This document shows, in pieces, positions 30,167 to 38,244 of a stretch of DNA of 39,896 bases. A program made the translations under genes and the position numbers. This DNA comes from Candidatus Muiribacteriota bacterium. GTDB taxonomy: Bacteria > Muiribacteriota > DAOVTB01. The DNA lies in NCBI GenBank assembly GCA_030633305.1, contig DAOVTB010000015.1:1-39896 (forward strand). Direction: 5' to 3'. Within the stretch, counting starts at the first letter, position 1. Each line of letters opens with the position of its first letter. The notes under the pieces were generated by a model, which was not told the DNA's origin, searched no databases, and was given only the letters and a program-made list of their open reading frames with translations.

Positions 30167-32767
30167 CTATTTAAGACCACTTTCTGTTTTTTCTTCATCA
30201 GTCGGATCCCTCAGGTATAACTTTGAAAACCAATCTATTCCTTGCCATTTCCATAGACCACGTAGATTATAAATATCAAGTCTGAATATTCCTCTTCTAG
30301 TTTCTTCAACTTTTAGCTGTTTATCAATATATCTCTTGCTAGAGTCTATTACATACACCCATAAATAATTTCCATCTCTGAATATGTAGTGTGATGCATA
30401 GAGATTAGTATTTCCGTAACAATGGAAACTGACACCATTAAAATATGTTACTCCCCCAACAGTGTCATTATGACCCGTTCCTGCAGCCCATATACGGTAT
30501 GCAACTTTGTCCTGTACTGCAATGGCATGATAATCATCAAGAACAATTCCTTCCTTACCACTGTTGTATATTTCCCATTTTCCTGCAGGAGTATATCTGC
30601 CAAACCCATTTCTTGTTACAACCCACACATTGCCAAATTGGTCTGCAACAACCTGTTTCACTTTATTATCGGGTAAACTATGTGTATCTTTTTCTCTTTC
30701 ACAATGCCATCCACTGTCAGATATAATAAAGACTCCGTTATCTATAGTTCCCGCAAAGAGTTTTTCACCAATCATAGTCATGCAGGTAACTTCTCCTGGT
30801 GCTATCATACGATCGTCAAGTAATGTTCTTTTATCACGAGGCTTTTGCATATCCGTATTTAAATAGGACCATTTCTCGGGTTCAGCAAATGGGATAATCA
30901 GTATTCTTTCGCCAATCGAACCGCTTTTGTCAAATGCCGCATATATCAGGTTATCCCTTGAATTATAATAAAGTGCTGTAAAATAATCAGATGCCCATCC
31001 ATACTGTTCTTTGTTCATCAACTCAGGTTTATTTTCACCATCATATACAAGGATTCCTCCGTTTTTCGGTGTTGCCAGCAAATATTGATCATTTATTATT
31101 TCAAGATCAAAAACCTCACTGTTATAAAAATCCCAATTACTTTCATCGTAAAGAGTCAATTGAGTCATATTACAAATACCCTGCTCACAGGCAAACCAAA
31201 TATCTCCCTGGAAGCGAACCATATCATAGACTCTTTCCATATTTTCCAAATTAAAATGACAGCGGGCGGGATAATTGTCAACTCGGCGGATTACTTTTCT
31301 AACAGCAACACCTTTATCTGTTGCAATATAGATCTTGTTATCGATTTCTGATTCCATTACTCCGTTTTCAATAACAATTTTTGATGGTCTACTTCCCGGG
31401 ATCTTATTAAGGGCCATATCAATTTCATCCCAGTTTCCGTCTTCCATGTACAAAACTTTCTGTTGACCTGCCGCCCATAGTATTTTTCTATATTTTCCTT
31501 TTCCATTATCAAGCATGTTAGGAATGTATTCCATACTAATTGACTTGATCCATGGGTCAGGGATTGTTTCTTTGTCTCCAATAATTTCAGGGGCATAATT
31601 GATACGAAGAGTTTCACTATCAATTGGAAATTTTATAATCCCCTGTGAACTACAGAGAAAAGTTCCACCCGGATTTATATTATCAACAAAAATATCATTG
31701 ATCCACAATTGAGACATATCATCGTCAATTGCTTCACATCCATTTTCATTGAATTCAAAAGCTCCTTTTTTTGTTCCTATAAGAACCTGTTCCTTTGTAT
31801 CTTCTTCATTCTGTGTTACGATAATTTTCGTAATCTGATTATTAGGTAACGTTCCATCTTCCTTATTGTATTGATTCCATCCTCCACTATCGTTTACAAC
31901 CGTCATTCCCATCGCTGTTCCAACATACATTTTCTGATGCCCTGCTGTAATATCAGTTATAACATTTTCACCGATTGTAGAATCGCTGGCATCAACTGGC
32001 TTGAAATTAAGACCATCAAAAATCACCATCCCCCTGTTTGTCCCTATCCAGAAACCTTTTCCAACCTTACAAATTGCTGTAATAGTATTTGAAGGAAGCA
32101 GGCTATCTGTATTATCTACAGTAAACCTCTTTATTTTCAATGTTCTTTCATTCCAGATCAATAGTCCGTTTTCTTTAGTACCAATAAGTAATGTTCCTTT
32201 GTCCCCTTTTTCCATACTCATAACATTAACATCGCTGACTACACCGTACCATTTTTTTCTGTATGTATAATGAGATGATCCATCTTTACTTTTATTATCA
32301 GTAGTAACTTTGCCATTTGAAAATCGTTTCAGTGATTTTATGTCTTCCTTAATAAACTTCACTTTCTCATGCGATTTTTCAATCAGATAAATCATTCCAC
32401 TAAACTTTTTCTGCAGACCTGAAACCTTGACTTTATCAATCTGTACAGTCAACGTGAAATAATGATCATTTGGACCCTGAATTCTCATCACAACATTGCA
32501 ATACAGTTTCTTTCTCTTAACAATCAGAATTTCTTCCATTGCGAAATGCGTTACAGGAAAATCTCCAAAATAACCATTATGCTTGAAAGTTACTCCCTTT
32601 TCCCCACCAAAAGTGATTGTTTTTTTCTTCTTATCAAGTGATGTATACTCAAAAATGACTCCACCAGGAGGAGCAGCAGAAATCAGAATTGATGTAAATG
32701 AAAATCCTAGAACAAGAAAAATTAAAGCTTTTCTGATTAGTTTAGAGTAAATATACCTGTATCGCAT
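30167..32767 (-). CDS. Secreted regulator-propeller (Reg_prop) protein
   Basis: An 866-aa exported protein: signal peptide about 12-31, then a beta domain (about 33-150), then a long propeller region. Typical 'two-component regulator propeller' repeats are visible, such as LLIGTKENGLLIWN, GKGFWIGTNRGMVIFDG, KMYVGTAMGMTVVND and GNVWVVTRNGFGRYTPAGKW. In hybrid sensor kinases such propellers bind extracellular ligands, but here there is no kinase, membrane helix or response regulator after them. It is a stand-alone secreted propeller, about 15 repeats long, ending near the C-terminus. GAGGAT lies 5 nt before the ATG. It converges with the secretin-like gene across 7 bp with no terminator visible. 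It probably shares a transcript with the gene upstream (28-nt gap). Confidence 0.82.
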   Translation of the reverse strand: MRYRYIYSKLIRKALIFLVLGFSFTSILISAAPPGGVIFEYTSLDKKKKTITFGGEKGVTFKHNGYFGDFPVTHFAMEEILIVKRKKLYCNVVMRIQGPNDHYFTLTVQIDKVKVSGLQKKFSGMIYLIEKSHEKVKFIKEDIKSLKRFSNGKVTTDNKSKDGSSHYTYRKKWYGVVSDVNVMSMEKGDKGTLLIGTKENGLLIWNERTLKIKRFTVDNTDSLLPSNTITAICKVGKGFWIGTNRGMVIFDGLNFKPVDASDSTIGENVITDITAGHQKMYVGTAMGMTVVNDSGGWNQYNKEDGTLPNNQITKIIVTQNEEDTKEQVLIGTKKGAFEFNENGCEAIDDDMSQLWINDIFVDNINPGGTFLCSSQGIIKFPIDSETLRINYAPEIIGDKETIPDPWIKSISMEYIPNMLDNGKGKYRKILWAAGQQKVLYMEDGNWDEIDMALNKIPGSRPSKIVIENGVMESEIDNKIYIATDKGVAVRKVIRRVDNYPARCHFNLENMERVYDMVRFQGDIWFACEQGICNMTQLTLYDESNWDFYNSEVFDLEIINDQYLLATPKNGGILVYDGENKPELMNKEQYGWASDYFTALYYNSRDNLIYAAFDKSGSIGERILIIPFAEPEKWSYLNTDMQKPRDKRTLLDDRMIAPGEVTCMTMIGEKLFAGTIDNGVFIISDSGWHCEREKDTHSLPDNKVKQVVADQFGNVWVVTRNGFGRYTPAGKWEIYNSGKEGIVLDDYHAIAVQDKVAYRIWAAGTGHNDTVGGVTYFNGVSFHCYGNTNLYASHYIFRDGNYLWVYVIDSSKRYIDKQLKVEETRRGIFRLDIYNLRGLWKWQGIDWFSKLYLRDPTDEEKTESGLK

Positions 32768-32795
32768 CTTATCCTCGATAATTTTTTTTCAGCGT

Positions 32796-33860
32796 TCAAA
32801 ATAAATAGTTTCCTTTGCTATATCCAAAATCCACCAGTTTAATTTCAAAATCCTTATAAGTTCGTGGATTCCTTCCCTTTAAAAAATAAATACCTGTAAT
32901 TGGAATTTCTGGTGAATAGATCGCTTTCCCTTTCATAAGAATCACATTATCATCATATTTATATTCATGACACATGATTTTTTTTCCACCACAATTAATT
33001 AAACTATTTTTTATAAATTCGCCATCAAGTTCAAGTTTTTCTTTTGAACATGCAAAAATACTGGCTTCATCCAAATTTGTTGGAGTATTTAATGAACCAG
33101 TTCTGGAGCTATCATTATAGTCAGGCGATCCAGATGAAAAAATAGAGACTTTATCCTGATTACCGATATTGTCATATCTTTTCTCACGCCTTCCAGGTTT
33201 TTTTACTTTTACATCTTTAATAGTATAATTTTCCAGATCCTTGAAATGTATCTTATAAATCATATCCATCTTTTCAAATTTGTTTTCATATCTTACCAGC
33301 ATCCTGCAATTCAGGCCACGCCCTGAACTTTTAACATCCTTCAAAGCAAAAGTCATCCTATTGTATTTGAACGATCCTTTCATATTTTCAAACTCGTACC
33401 GAACCCAGTATCCACTTTTAAAGCGTTTATGCAATGTTTCACAACTTTTCGCCTGGATTATTCCACTATTTTTTTCTTTGTTTCCAGATTTTTTTCTCGC
33501 TTCAGGTAGCTTATGTTTAATTATAATTTCAGTTTTGGTATCAGATTTTACATTTGAAATATATTTTCCAAACGGGTAATGTCTTAGATAAAGTTTGCGG
33601 TACATTACAACTTTTTTTCCATTTTTTGTAGAGTCCAGTTTATCTAAAATCAAAATGATACGGTAAAGAGTTTTCTCATGATACTTCCACGTTTTATCTG
33701 AAAAATTTAACAGAGTCTTATATACACTTAATGCAGTATTATACTCATTATTTACAAATAAGCCCTCTGCTTTATAAAACTCCGAATCAAGTTCAAATGC
33801 ATATGAATTTACAAACAAAATTCCTGTAAGTAATAATAATAAAATAATCTTTTTTCTCAT
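32796..33860 (-). CDS. Secreted hypothetical protein upstream of the propeller gene
   Basis: I do not recognise this 354-aa protein. It has a signal peptide (about 1-21, ending NSYA) and a helical stretch of about 90 residues that resembles one or two TPR units (AEGLFVNNEYNTALSVYKTLL). A long beta-rich C-terminal region follows, with paired Cys (CGGKKIMC) that may form a disulfide. AGGAG precedes the ATG at a good distance. The 28-nt gap to the propeller gene suggests one transcript, so the two may work together in the periplasm or on the surface. No catalytic motif is visible. Confidence 0.72.
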   Translation of the reverse strand: MRKKIILLLLLTGILFVNSYAFELDSEFYKAEGLFVNNEYNTALSVYKTLLNFSDKTWKYHEKTLYRIILILDKLDSTKNGKKVVMYRKLYLRHYPFGKYISNVKSDTKTEIIIKHKLPEARKKSGNKEKNSGIIQAKSCETLHKRFKSGYWVRYEFENMKGSFKYNRMTFALKDVKSSGRGLNCRMLVRYENKFEKMDMIYKIHFKDLENYTIKDVKVKKPGRREKRYDNIGNQDKVSIFSSGSPDYNDSSRTGSLNTPTNLDEASIFACSKEKLELDGEFIKNSLINCGGKKIMCHEYKYDDNVILMKGKAIYSPEIPITGIYFLKGRNPRTYKDFEIKLVDFGYSKGNYLF

Positions 33861-33938
33861 GGTTTTCTCCTGATTGCTTTTTTAAATCATTCGTTATTAG
33901 TATTTAATTATTGGACAGACTGTGTCACAATCCAATTT

Positions 33939-34030
33939 GTCATCCTCGGGGTTCGGGGATCAATTTTATCGACTTTGCCAATTGGAATAGATTACCCGGG
34001 GGCCGCCTTCGGATCAAGTCGGGTAATGAC
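33939..34030. repeat. Palindromic GC-rich repeat element
   Basis: The element is bounded by GTCAT (33939-33943) and ATGAC (34026-34030) and holds nested hairpins. ATTACCCG (33991-33998) pairs with CGGGTAAT (34020-34027), CCG (34003-34005) pairs with CGG (34010-34012), and CCAATTGG (33978-33985) is a palindrome. Its GC content stands out against the AT-rich surroundings. Read on the minus strand it resembles the GTCATTCCCGACTTGATC family of short palindromic repeats that I recall from many genomes; I cannot check this here. Flanking ATTGGA (33910-33915) and TCCAAT (33931-33936) add another inverted pair. Confidence 0.7.
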
Positions 34031-34070
34031 TGTTATAATAGTATTTTTTCAATTTTTATTTTTCTTTTAT

Positions 34071-34105
34071 TTCTCAGCATCCTCCGCGATCTCTGCGCGA
34101 TAATC
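34071..34105. repeat. Short-period GC-rich intergenic phrase
   Basis: CCTCCGCGAT and CTCTGCGCGAT (34081-34101) form a near-repeat of about 10-11 bp in an otherwise AT-rich spacer. It resembles the 'CCTCTGCGTCTCTGCG' phrase I recall from intergenic regions of many environmental genomes. It does not encode anything credible and lies just 3' of the 34121 gene. Confidence 0.45.
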
Positions 34106-34120
34106 TTCTTTCTTTCAGAA

Positions 34121-34555
34121 TTAAATACTTTTAAATTTCTTAAGATCAATGAACTGGATTTTATTTACACCTTCTTTGATTGGAACTGAAATAGAAACAT
34201 ATCTGTGATCCAATTCAATTTTATCATTCATTAAAACAAATTTTATCTTTTTTAATGCTGAATTCCCCCTCATTTCCATAGGAAGATAATATCTGAAAAA
34301 TTGACTTGCAGATTTTACTGGGATTTGTACTTCAAATGGCACAACATTAGATTTTGATTTTGAATAAAATGTCATTATTACAGACATTTTGTCATCTTCT
34401 GAAATTTCATTATTCAGATAAATCCTGCCTTGGTGGTTATATATTTGAAAATCTATCCTTTTTATACCGTTTCCAGAAGTTGGCAAATGTGACAAAGTAA
34501 AAAACACTATGTACAACCCGGCAAATCCAAGAAAAATTTTCGTCGAAAGTCTCAT
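34121..34555 (-). CDS. Small single-span membrane protein (tandem paralogue)
   Basis: A 144-aa protein of unknown function with one N-terminal membrane helix (IFLGFAGLYIVFFTL) and a beta-rich outer domain of about 115 residues. It is a clear paralogue of the next gene upstream: both begin with STKI, then FA-LYIVFFT, LP and GN-I, and both contain RYYLP/RYSLP and IELDHRY/TELDQKY. GAGGAT is 5 nt before the ATG. It is the last gene of a three-gene run led by the 478-aa coiled-coil protein, with a 12-nt gap. The outer domain is probably periplasmic. Confidence 0.72.
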   Translation of the reverse strand: MRLSTKIFLGFAGLYIVFFTLSHLPTSGNGIKRIDFQIYNHQGRIYLNNEISEDDKMSVIMTFYSKSKSNVVPFEVQIPVKSASQFFRYYLPMEMRGNSALKKIKFVLMNDKIELDHRYVSISVPIKEGVNKIQFIDLKKFKSI

Positions 34556-34567
34556 TTTATCCTCTAT

Positions 34568-35053
34568 TTAATCTGTTATCTGATCAAATTGTTTCCTAGT
34601 TATGAAATCCATATAATTTCTGGATCTCAATGTTCCGATTCCTCTAAAATCTATATATTTTTGATCTAATTCAGTCTCTCCTTCATATAAAATGATCATT
34701 ATTTTTTTTATAATTTTTAAGTTACCGAATTTTATTGGCAATGAATAGCGATAAGATTTTAAACTATTCTCCATTTTAATTATATTCTCAGTCTCTTCAA
34801 ATTCAGATTCTGGTGTATCTTTTGAAAAAATCACGATCGATACAACCACTTTATCTGATTTTTCTACAGATTTTCTGAGTGCGACACGACCTTTTGCTGT
34901 CACAAAACCTTCTAAATTGTTTCGAAAAGAGATAATACTTAAGTTAAAAGACTGTATTTCATTTCCATACTTAGGAAGATTTTCTATTGTAAAAAATACA
35001 ATGTATAGAACAGCAAAAACAAGCATAATCTTCGTTGACATTCTAAGCTTCAT
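34568..35053 (-). CDS. Small single-span membrane protein (tandem paralogue)
   Basis: The 161-aa paralogue of the preceding entry: N-terminal helix IMLVFAVLYIVFFTI, then a beta-rich domain with RYSLPIKFG and ETELDQKYIDF. It is longer by about 17 residues because of a segment near 55-95. The start is ATG 35053 with AGGAT 11 nt upstream; an in-frame ATG four codons later has no ribosome site. It begins 6 nt after the stop of the 478-aa gene, so the three genes are probably co-expressed and may form one membrane complex. Confidence 0.72.
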   Translation of the reverse strand: MKLRMSTKIMLVFAVLYIVFFTIENLPKYGNEIQSFNLSIISFRNNLEGFVTAKGRVALRKSVEKSDKVVVSIVIFSKDTPESEFEETENIIKMENSLKSYRYSLPIKFGNLKIIKKIMIILYEGETELDQKYIDFRGIGTLRSRNYMDFITRKQFDQITD

Positions 35054-35059
35054 TCAGAC

Positions 35060-36496
35060 TTAAATCCTTTTCAAATCTTTGTTTTCTGTATCGCTGGATT
35101 TTTTAGTACTCTTCTTATTTTTAAATGTTTCGTCGATTACATACATAACATCACAGGCATCCGGTTCATTCCTCAATCCTATTCCACAATCGATTCCTAC
35201 TACTTTCAATTTTTCCGTAAATTTATCGAAATTAGAACACCATTCTTGAGCTTTTTCCTTATCCTTGTCCTTTTGATAGGTACTGATGCTTTCTTTTTCT
35301 GACTGTGTTCCAACAACCCTCACAAAGCGAAAAGTATATTCCCCGCTTTCATTCATTTTAATCATTACCTTGTATTCAGGATCATCAGTCTCTATATAAA
35401 CAATTTCGCCATTCATTAACTTTTTTTCGAAATCCCCTTCAGGTGATTTTACAACAGAATAACCTAGAGATTTTAATTCGGAATAGATTTGTTTTGAAAT
35501 CAACTGGTGTTCCATTTTCTCCATCTGGATTTTCAGGTAATCCTGTATCAACATTCCAGATTTTTTTTGCAAACTGTTAAATATATCCCCTGATATTACT
35601 TTGTATTCTGAAACTTTATTGATTTCGATTTTCAATGCTTCGTTTTCTGGAATACCTTCAATTTGTATTAAAATATTCCCCAGAAGTTCTTTAAAAGTCC
35701 TCGTATGTGCTACATTTTCAAGTGTTTTCCCATAATCTAGTTTTATTGTCAAAAGTGCCATTTCCAATTTCTGCAAAATCGTTTCTGATTCAGCATTTAC
35801 TATCATCTTAGATACTTTTCCATCACACTCCTGGTCAAGTTCTACGAGTAATTTACCAAAATATTCCATTTCTGATCTGATCTGATCCTGTTCTTCACCA
35901 GCAAATACAACTTTTTCTTCAGAAACATCATCAATAGCTACTTTATCATTCTTTGCAACCGTCGGTTCATCTCTACTTCCATATATTCCTTTTCTTCCAA
36001 GAAATGGATCATAAAACTCCTGGCTTTGATTTATCAAGTTACATTCCAGTTTCTGCCTTAACTTTAGTGCATTGTCTTCAAGAAATTTAAGCTGTTGAAA
36101 AAATTCTGTTTCTTCATAATCACCTTCGAATTTCTCAATATCATATCCTTTTTTTACTACGGAAAATTCCAGTGTTAAATCATCAATTTCTTTTCCAATT
36201 TTTTCTTTTACTTCGCCTTCGAGTTCTTCAAGTTTTGAACGAAAAGAAGCAATCATGTGCTCTTCCATCATTGAAAGCAACTCATGATTTTTCTTCATCT
36301 GCTTTTGCTTCACAGTCATCAAATTTCCATCAGACAAAAGATCCTCAGCTCTAACATCAGCCATTGATTCTACAAAATACTCGCCAAGTTTATAAACACC
36401 CATTCCTATAAAACCAGCACCTGCTAAAGTTGACAATGCTACCATCGCTGAAGGTGCAGCTGCACATGCTAACGTCGTAATTACTATTGAACTCAT
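35060..36496 (-). CDS. Coiled-coil protein with a Gly/Ala-rich hydrophobic N-terminus
   Basis: A 478-aa protein that I cannot place in a family. Residues 1-45 are hydrophobic and rich in Ala, Gly and Ser (MSSIVITTLACAAAPSAMVA), forming one or two membrane segments. Residues about 60-160 and 220-340 are charged helices that look like coiled coils (for example MIASFRSKLEELEGEVKEKI). The last 150 residues form an alpha/beta domain (GEIVYIETDDPEYKVMIKMN) followed by a Cys/Asp-containing end and a Lys-rich tail. I use ATG 36496, which has GGGGAA about 6 nt upstream; ATG 36508 has no ribosome site. A good promoter lies just upstream. It leads the two-paralogue membrane module. Confidence 0.72.
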   Translation of the reverse strand: MSSIVITTLACAAAPSAMVALSTLAGAGFIGMGVYKLGEYFVESMADVRAEDLLSDGNLMTVKQKQMKKNHELLSMMEEHMIASFRSKLEELEGEVKEKIGKEIDDLTLEFSVVKKGYDIEKFEGDYEETEFFQQLKFLEDNALKLRQKLECNLINQSQEFYDPFLGRKGIYGSRDEPTVAKNDKVAIDDVSEEKVVFAGEEQDQIRSEMEYFGKLLVELDQECDGKVSKMIVNAESETILQKLEMALLTIKLDYGKTLENVAHTRTFKELLGNILIQIEGIPENEALKIEINKVSEYKVISGDIFNSLQKKSGMLIQDYLKIQMEKMEHQLISKQIYSELKSLGYSVVKSPEGDFEKKLMNGEIVYIETDDPEYKVMIKMNESGEYTFRFVRVVGTQSEKESISTYQKDKDKEKAQEWCSNFDKFTEKLKVVGIDCGIGLRNEPDACDVMYVIDETFKNKKSTKKSSDTENKDLKRI

Positions 36497-36527
36497 GAAC
36501 TTCCCCATATATAGACTTATTTATATA

Positions 36528-36556
36528 ATAGTAGCACTGCATATTTGCATTGTCAA
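36528..36556 (-). promoter_or_regulatory. Sigma-70-type promoter of the 35060-36496 operon
   Basis: On the minus strand TTGACA (36556-36551) and TACTAT (36533-36528) are 17 nt apart. The predicted start near 36521 gives a leader of about 25 nt to ATG 36496. Confidence 0.65.
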
Positions 36557-36618
36557 AAATACATTATCTCTAAGGGTTCACAACTTTTTAGTTCTACAAT
36601 AGAATTAAAAAAAATTAT

Positions 36619-36650
36619 GCCACAGATCAGCACAGATTAACACTGATTCA
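36619..36650. repeat. Three 10-bp direct repeats (CACAGATnnn phrase)
   Basis: CACAGATCAG, CACAGATTAA and CACTGATTCA follow each other at exactly 10-bp spacing (36621-36650). This resembles the 'CCACAGATTAACACAGATT' phrase I recall from intergenic DNA of many environmental bacteria. It has no coding sense. It lies in the divergent spacer between two promoters, about 100 bp from each. Apart from these promoters and this repeat, I see nothing else in 36509-36765. Confidence 0.6.
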
Positions 36651-36750
36651 AGAGTGTTAAAAATAAAACGGTAATAGAAGATTGAATGTAAATTGTTTTT
36701 GAAACCTAAAACATTTTTTCATATCTCTTTTTCGAAAAAAATTTTAATTG

Positions 36751-36759
36751 TGGTATAAT
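36751..36759 (+). promoter_or_regulatory. Extended -10 promoter placing the start at the prsW-like ATG
   Basis: TGGTATAAT is a full extended -10 (TG-n-TATAAT). Transcription would begin about 7 nt after it, at 36765-36767, which is the ATG itself (36766). There is no recognisable -35 or Shine-Dalgarno sequence, so a leaderless mRNA is predicted. Confidence 0.65.
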
Positions 36760-36765
36760 TGTAAT

Positions 36766-37551
36766 ATGGATTTTAAAACTATTTTTGCGCTTTCTTTTGG
36801 ACCAGGAATTTTCTGGATGATATACCTGTATAAGAAAGATAAACTGGAACCGGAACCAAAAAGCCTTGTTATAAAGATTTTTTTCCTTGGTCTCTTGGCA
36901 GCTATTCCAATTGCTATAGTAGAGACATTTTTCACTGTATCCAAATTCTGGCTTCTTGTTCTGGTAGCACCAGTAATAGAAGAATATGGGAAATATCTTG
37001 TTGTAAAGAAATTTGCTTACACTAATGATGAATTTAATGAGCCAATGGATGGAATTATCTATGCAAGTGCAGCCGCACTTGGATTTGCATCAATAGAAAA
37101 TCTGGGCTACATATATGGTACCTATTCAACAACAAATATAATCTCTTCTACAGGAACAGCCGCAACAGCAGCAATTACGATTGCTGTTTTGAGAGCATTA
37201 CTCTCTGTTCCAGGACATGCAATATGGTCAAGCATGTGGGGTTATGCACTTGGGAAAGCAAAATTCCTTCCAGAAGCCGAAGGGAAAAAGCTTGTAGCGC
37301 AGGGACTATTTCTTGCGATGGTACTTCATGGCGTTTTTAATTTCATGACAACACTGGGTGGAATTTCTGTAATAGCACTTTTTGTCGGTATTTTCTATAT
37401 GTGGAAAATGTTGAACAAACGAATCGATGAAGCAGAAAAAATATCACCTCATCAGAATTTACCTCCTCAGAATTCACCGAATCAAGATTCTGAGCATTTT
37501 AATTCTGATAGCATTGATCCTGATTTAAACGATCAATATGATTCCTTTTAG
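36766..37551 (+). CDS. prsW: PrsW-family intramembrane metalloprotease-like protein
   Basis: The 261-aa polytopic membrane protein belongs to the PrsW/CPBP-related family, which cleaves membrane-bound substrates (in Bacillus, the anti-sigma factor RsiW). Motifs visible are VIEEYGKYLV (Glu72-Glu73), FASIENLGY (Glu111-Asn112), PGHAIWS (His151) and a later LHGVFNF (His188), which fit the metal-binding set. Several hydrophobic helices span the protein, and the C-terminus is a Pro/Asn/Asp-rich tail. The start is ATG 36766; a TTG 18 nt earlier has no support. There is no Shine-Dalgarno, and an extended -10 ends just before the ATG, so translation is probably leaderless. The last 53 bp overlap the end of the opposite-strand phosphatase gene. 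Its substrate is not evident from the neighbours. Confidence 0.9.
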   Translation: MDFKTIFALSFGPGIFWMIYLYKKDKLEPEPKSLVIKIFFLGLLAAIPIAIVETFFTVSKFWLLVLVAPVIEEYGKYLVVKKFAYTNDEFNEPMDGIIYASAAALGFASIENLGYIYGTYSTTNIISSTGTAATAAITIAVLRALLSVPGHAIWSSMWGYALGKAKFLPEAEGKKLVAQGLFLAMVLHGVFNFMTTLGGISVIALFVGIFYMWKMLNKRIDEAEKISPHQNLPPQNSPNQDSEHFNSDSIDPDLNDQYDSF

Positions 37552-38128
37552 ACAGTAACCTTATCTCACCGGTTTGAAAATGCTGTATTTCTCTATGCCT
37601 GCATGGATGAATTCCTTCCATTCCTGCTGCCAGTATCTGTATTGCATCACCATGAGATACAAGAAGTATTTTTTTTCCTGAATAATCTTCTTCAATCCTG
37701 CATATCAGGTTAAATAATCTCTGAAAAACAAAACTTGGAGTTTCCACAGAATCACATTCTTTTCCTTCTCCGTCAGCTTCCCAGACAAGTTCATATTTCT
37801 CTGATTTTTTAAGATTAAATTTCCCAAAATCCCTTTCTCTTAATTCTTCTGCAAAAATAACATTTTCTTCCACTTTAAATATTCCAGCTGCAATCTCTGC
37901 AGTTTCACGAGCTCTACAAAAATCAGAAGAAAAAATAACTGTTTTACTATCAAGAGTCTGACACTCTAAAACACTTTTTCTTACCTGTTCTCTTCCAGTC
38001 TCAGTCAGTCCATATTTAATACAACCAACTGCTGGATCACTTACAATAACCCCCTGAACATTAGCTTCACTTTGACCATGTCTTAAGGCAAAATAGCTGT
38101 TATTTAATGTTACATTTTTTTTGAACAT
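37499..38128 (-). CDS. Histidine phosphatase superfamily protein
   Basis: The 209-aa soluble enzyme has the phosphoglycerate-mutase-like fold. It carries the catalytic ALRHGQSEAN motif (Arg16-His17-Gly18), the SSDFCRARET phosphate-binding Arg, an acidic ELRERDFG segment, and the second catalytic His in LLVSHGDA (159). Substrates in this family vary widely (sugar phosphates, nucleotides, cobalamin precursors, proteins), so no specific reaction is assigned. AAGGAT lies about 11 nt before the ATG. Its C-terminal 53 bp run antisense through the end of the prsW-like gene, an unusually long tail-to-tail overlap. The family assignment is firm and the role is not. Confidence 0.9.
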   Translation of the reverse strand: MFKKNVTLNNSYFALRHGQSEANVQGVIVSDPAVGCIKYGLTETGREQVRKSVLECQTLDSKTVIFSSDFCRARETAEIAAGIFKVEENVIFAEELRERDFGKFNLKKSEKYELVWEADGEGKECDSVETPSFVFQRLFNLICRIEEDYSGKKILLVSHGDAIQILAAGMEGIHPCRHREIQHFQTGEIRLLSKRNHIDRLNQDQCYQN

Positions 38129-38215
38129 TTAACAAAAATCCTTCACTTGAATTAATACATTACATTATCATTTTTTTGATAAAAAAGAGAATAACGAACA
38201 CCAATTAATGAATAA

Positions 38216-38224
38216 TGATATAAT
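38216..38224 (+). promoter_or_regulatory. Extended -10 promoter for the small Cys-rich protein
   Basis: TGATATAAT is a full extended -10. The predicted start is near 38231, just before or at the GGAGA ribosome site (38231-38235). No -35 match is seen. In the rest of 38129-38215, TTATCA/TGATAA (38165-38182) is a short palindrome of unclear meaning. Confidence 0.5.
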
Positions 38225-38244
38225 AATATAGGAGAAAAAAAATT

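Noticed and set aside
33911-34189. 92-aa ORF on the plus strand
   Set aside because: It runs through the palindromic repeat, has no ribosome site and overlaps the end of a better-supported gene.
36619-36650. CRISPR-like repeats
   Set aside because: The units are 10 bp and contiguous, without spacers, and there are no cas genes.
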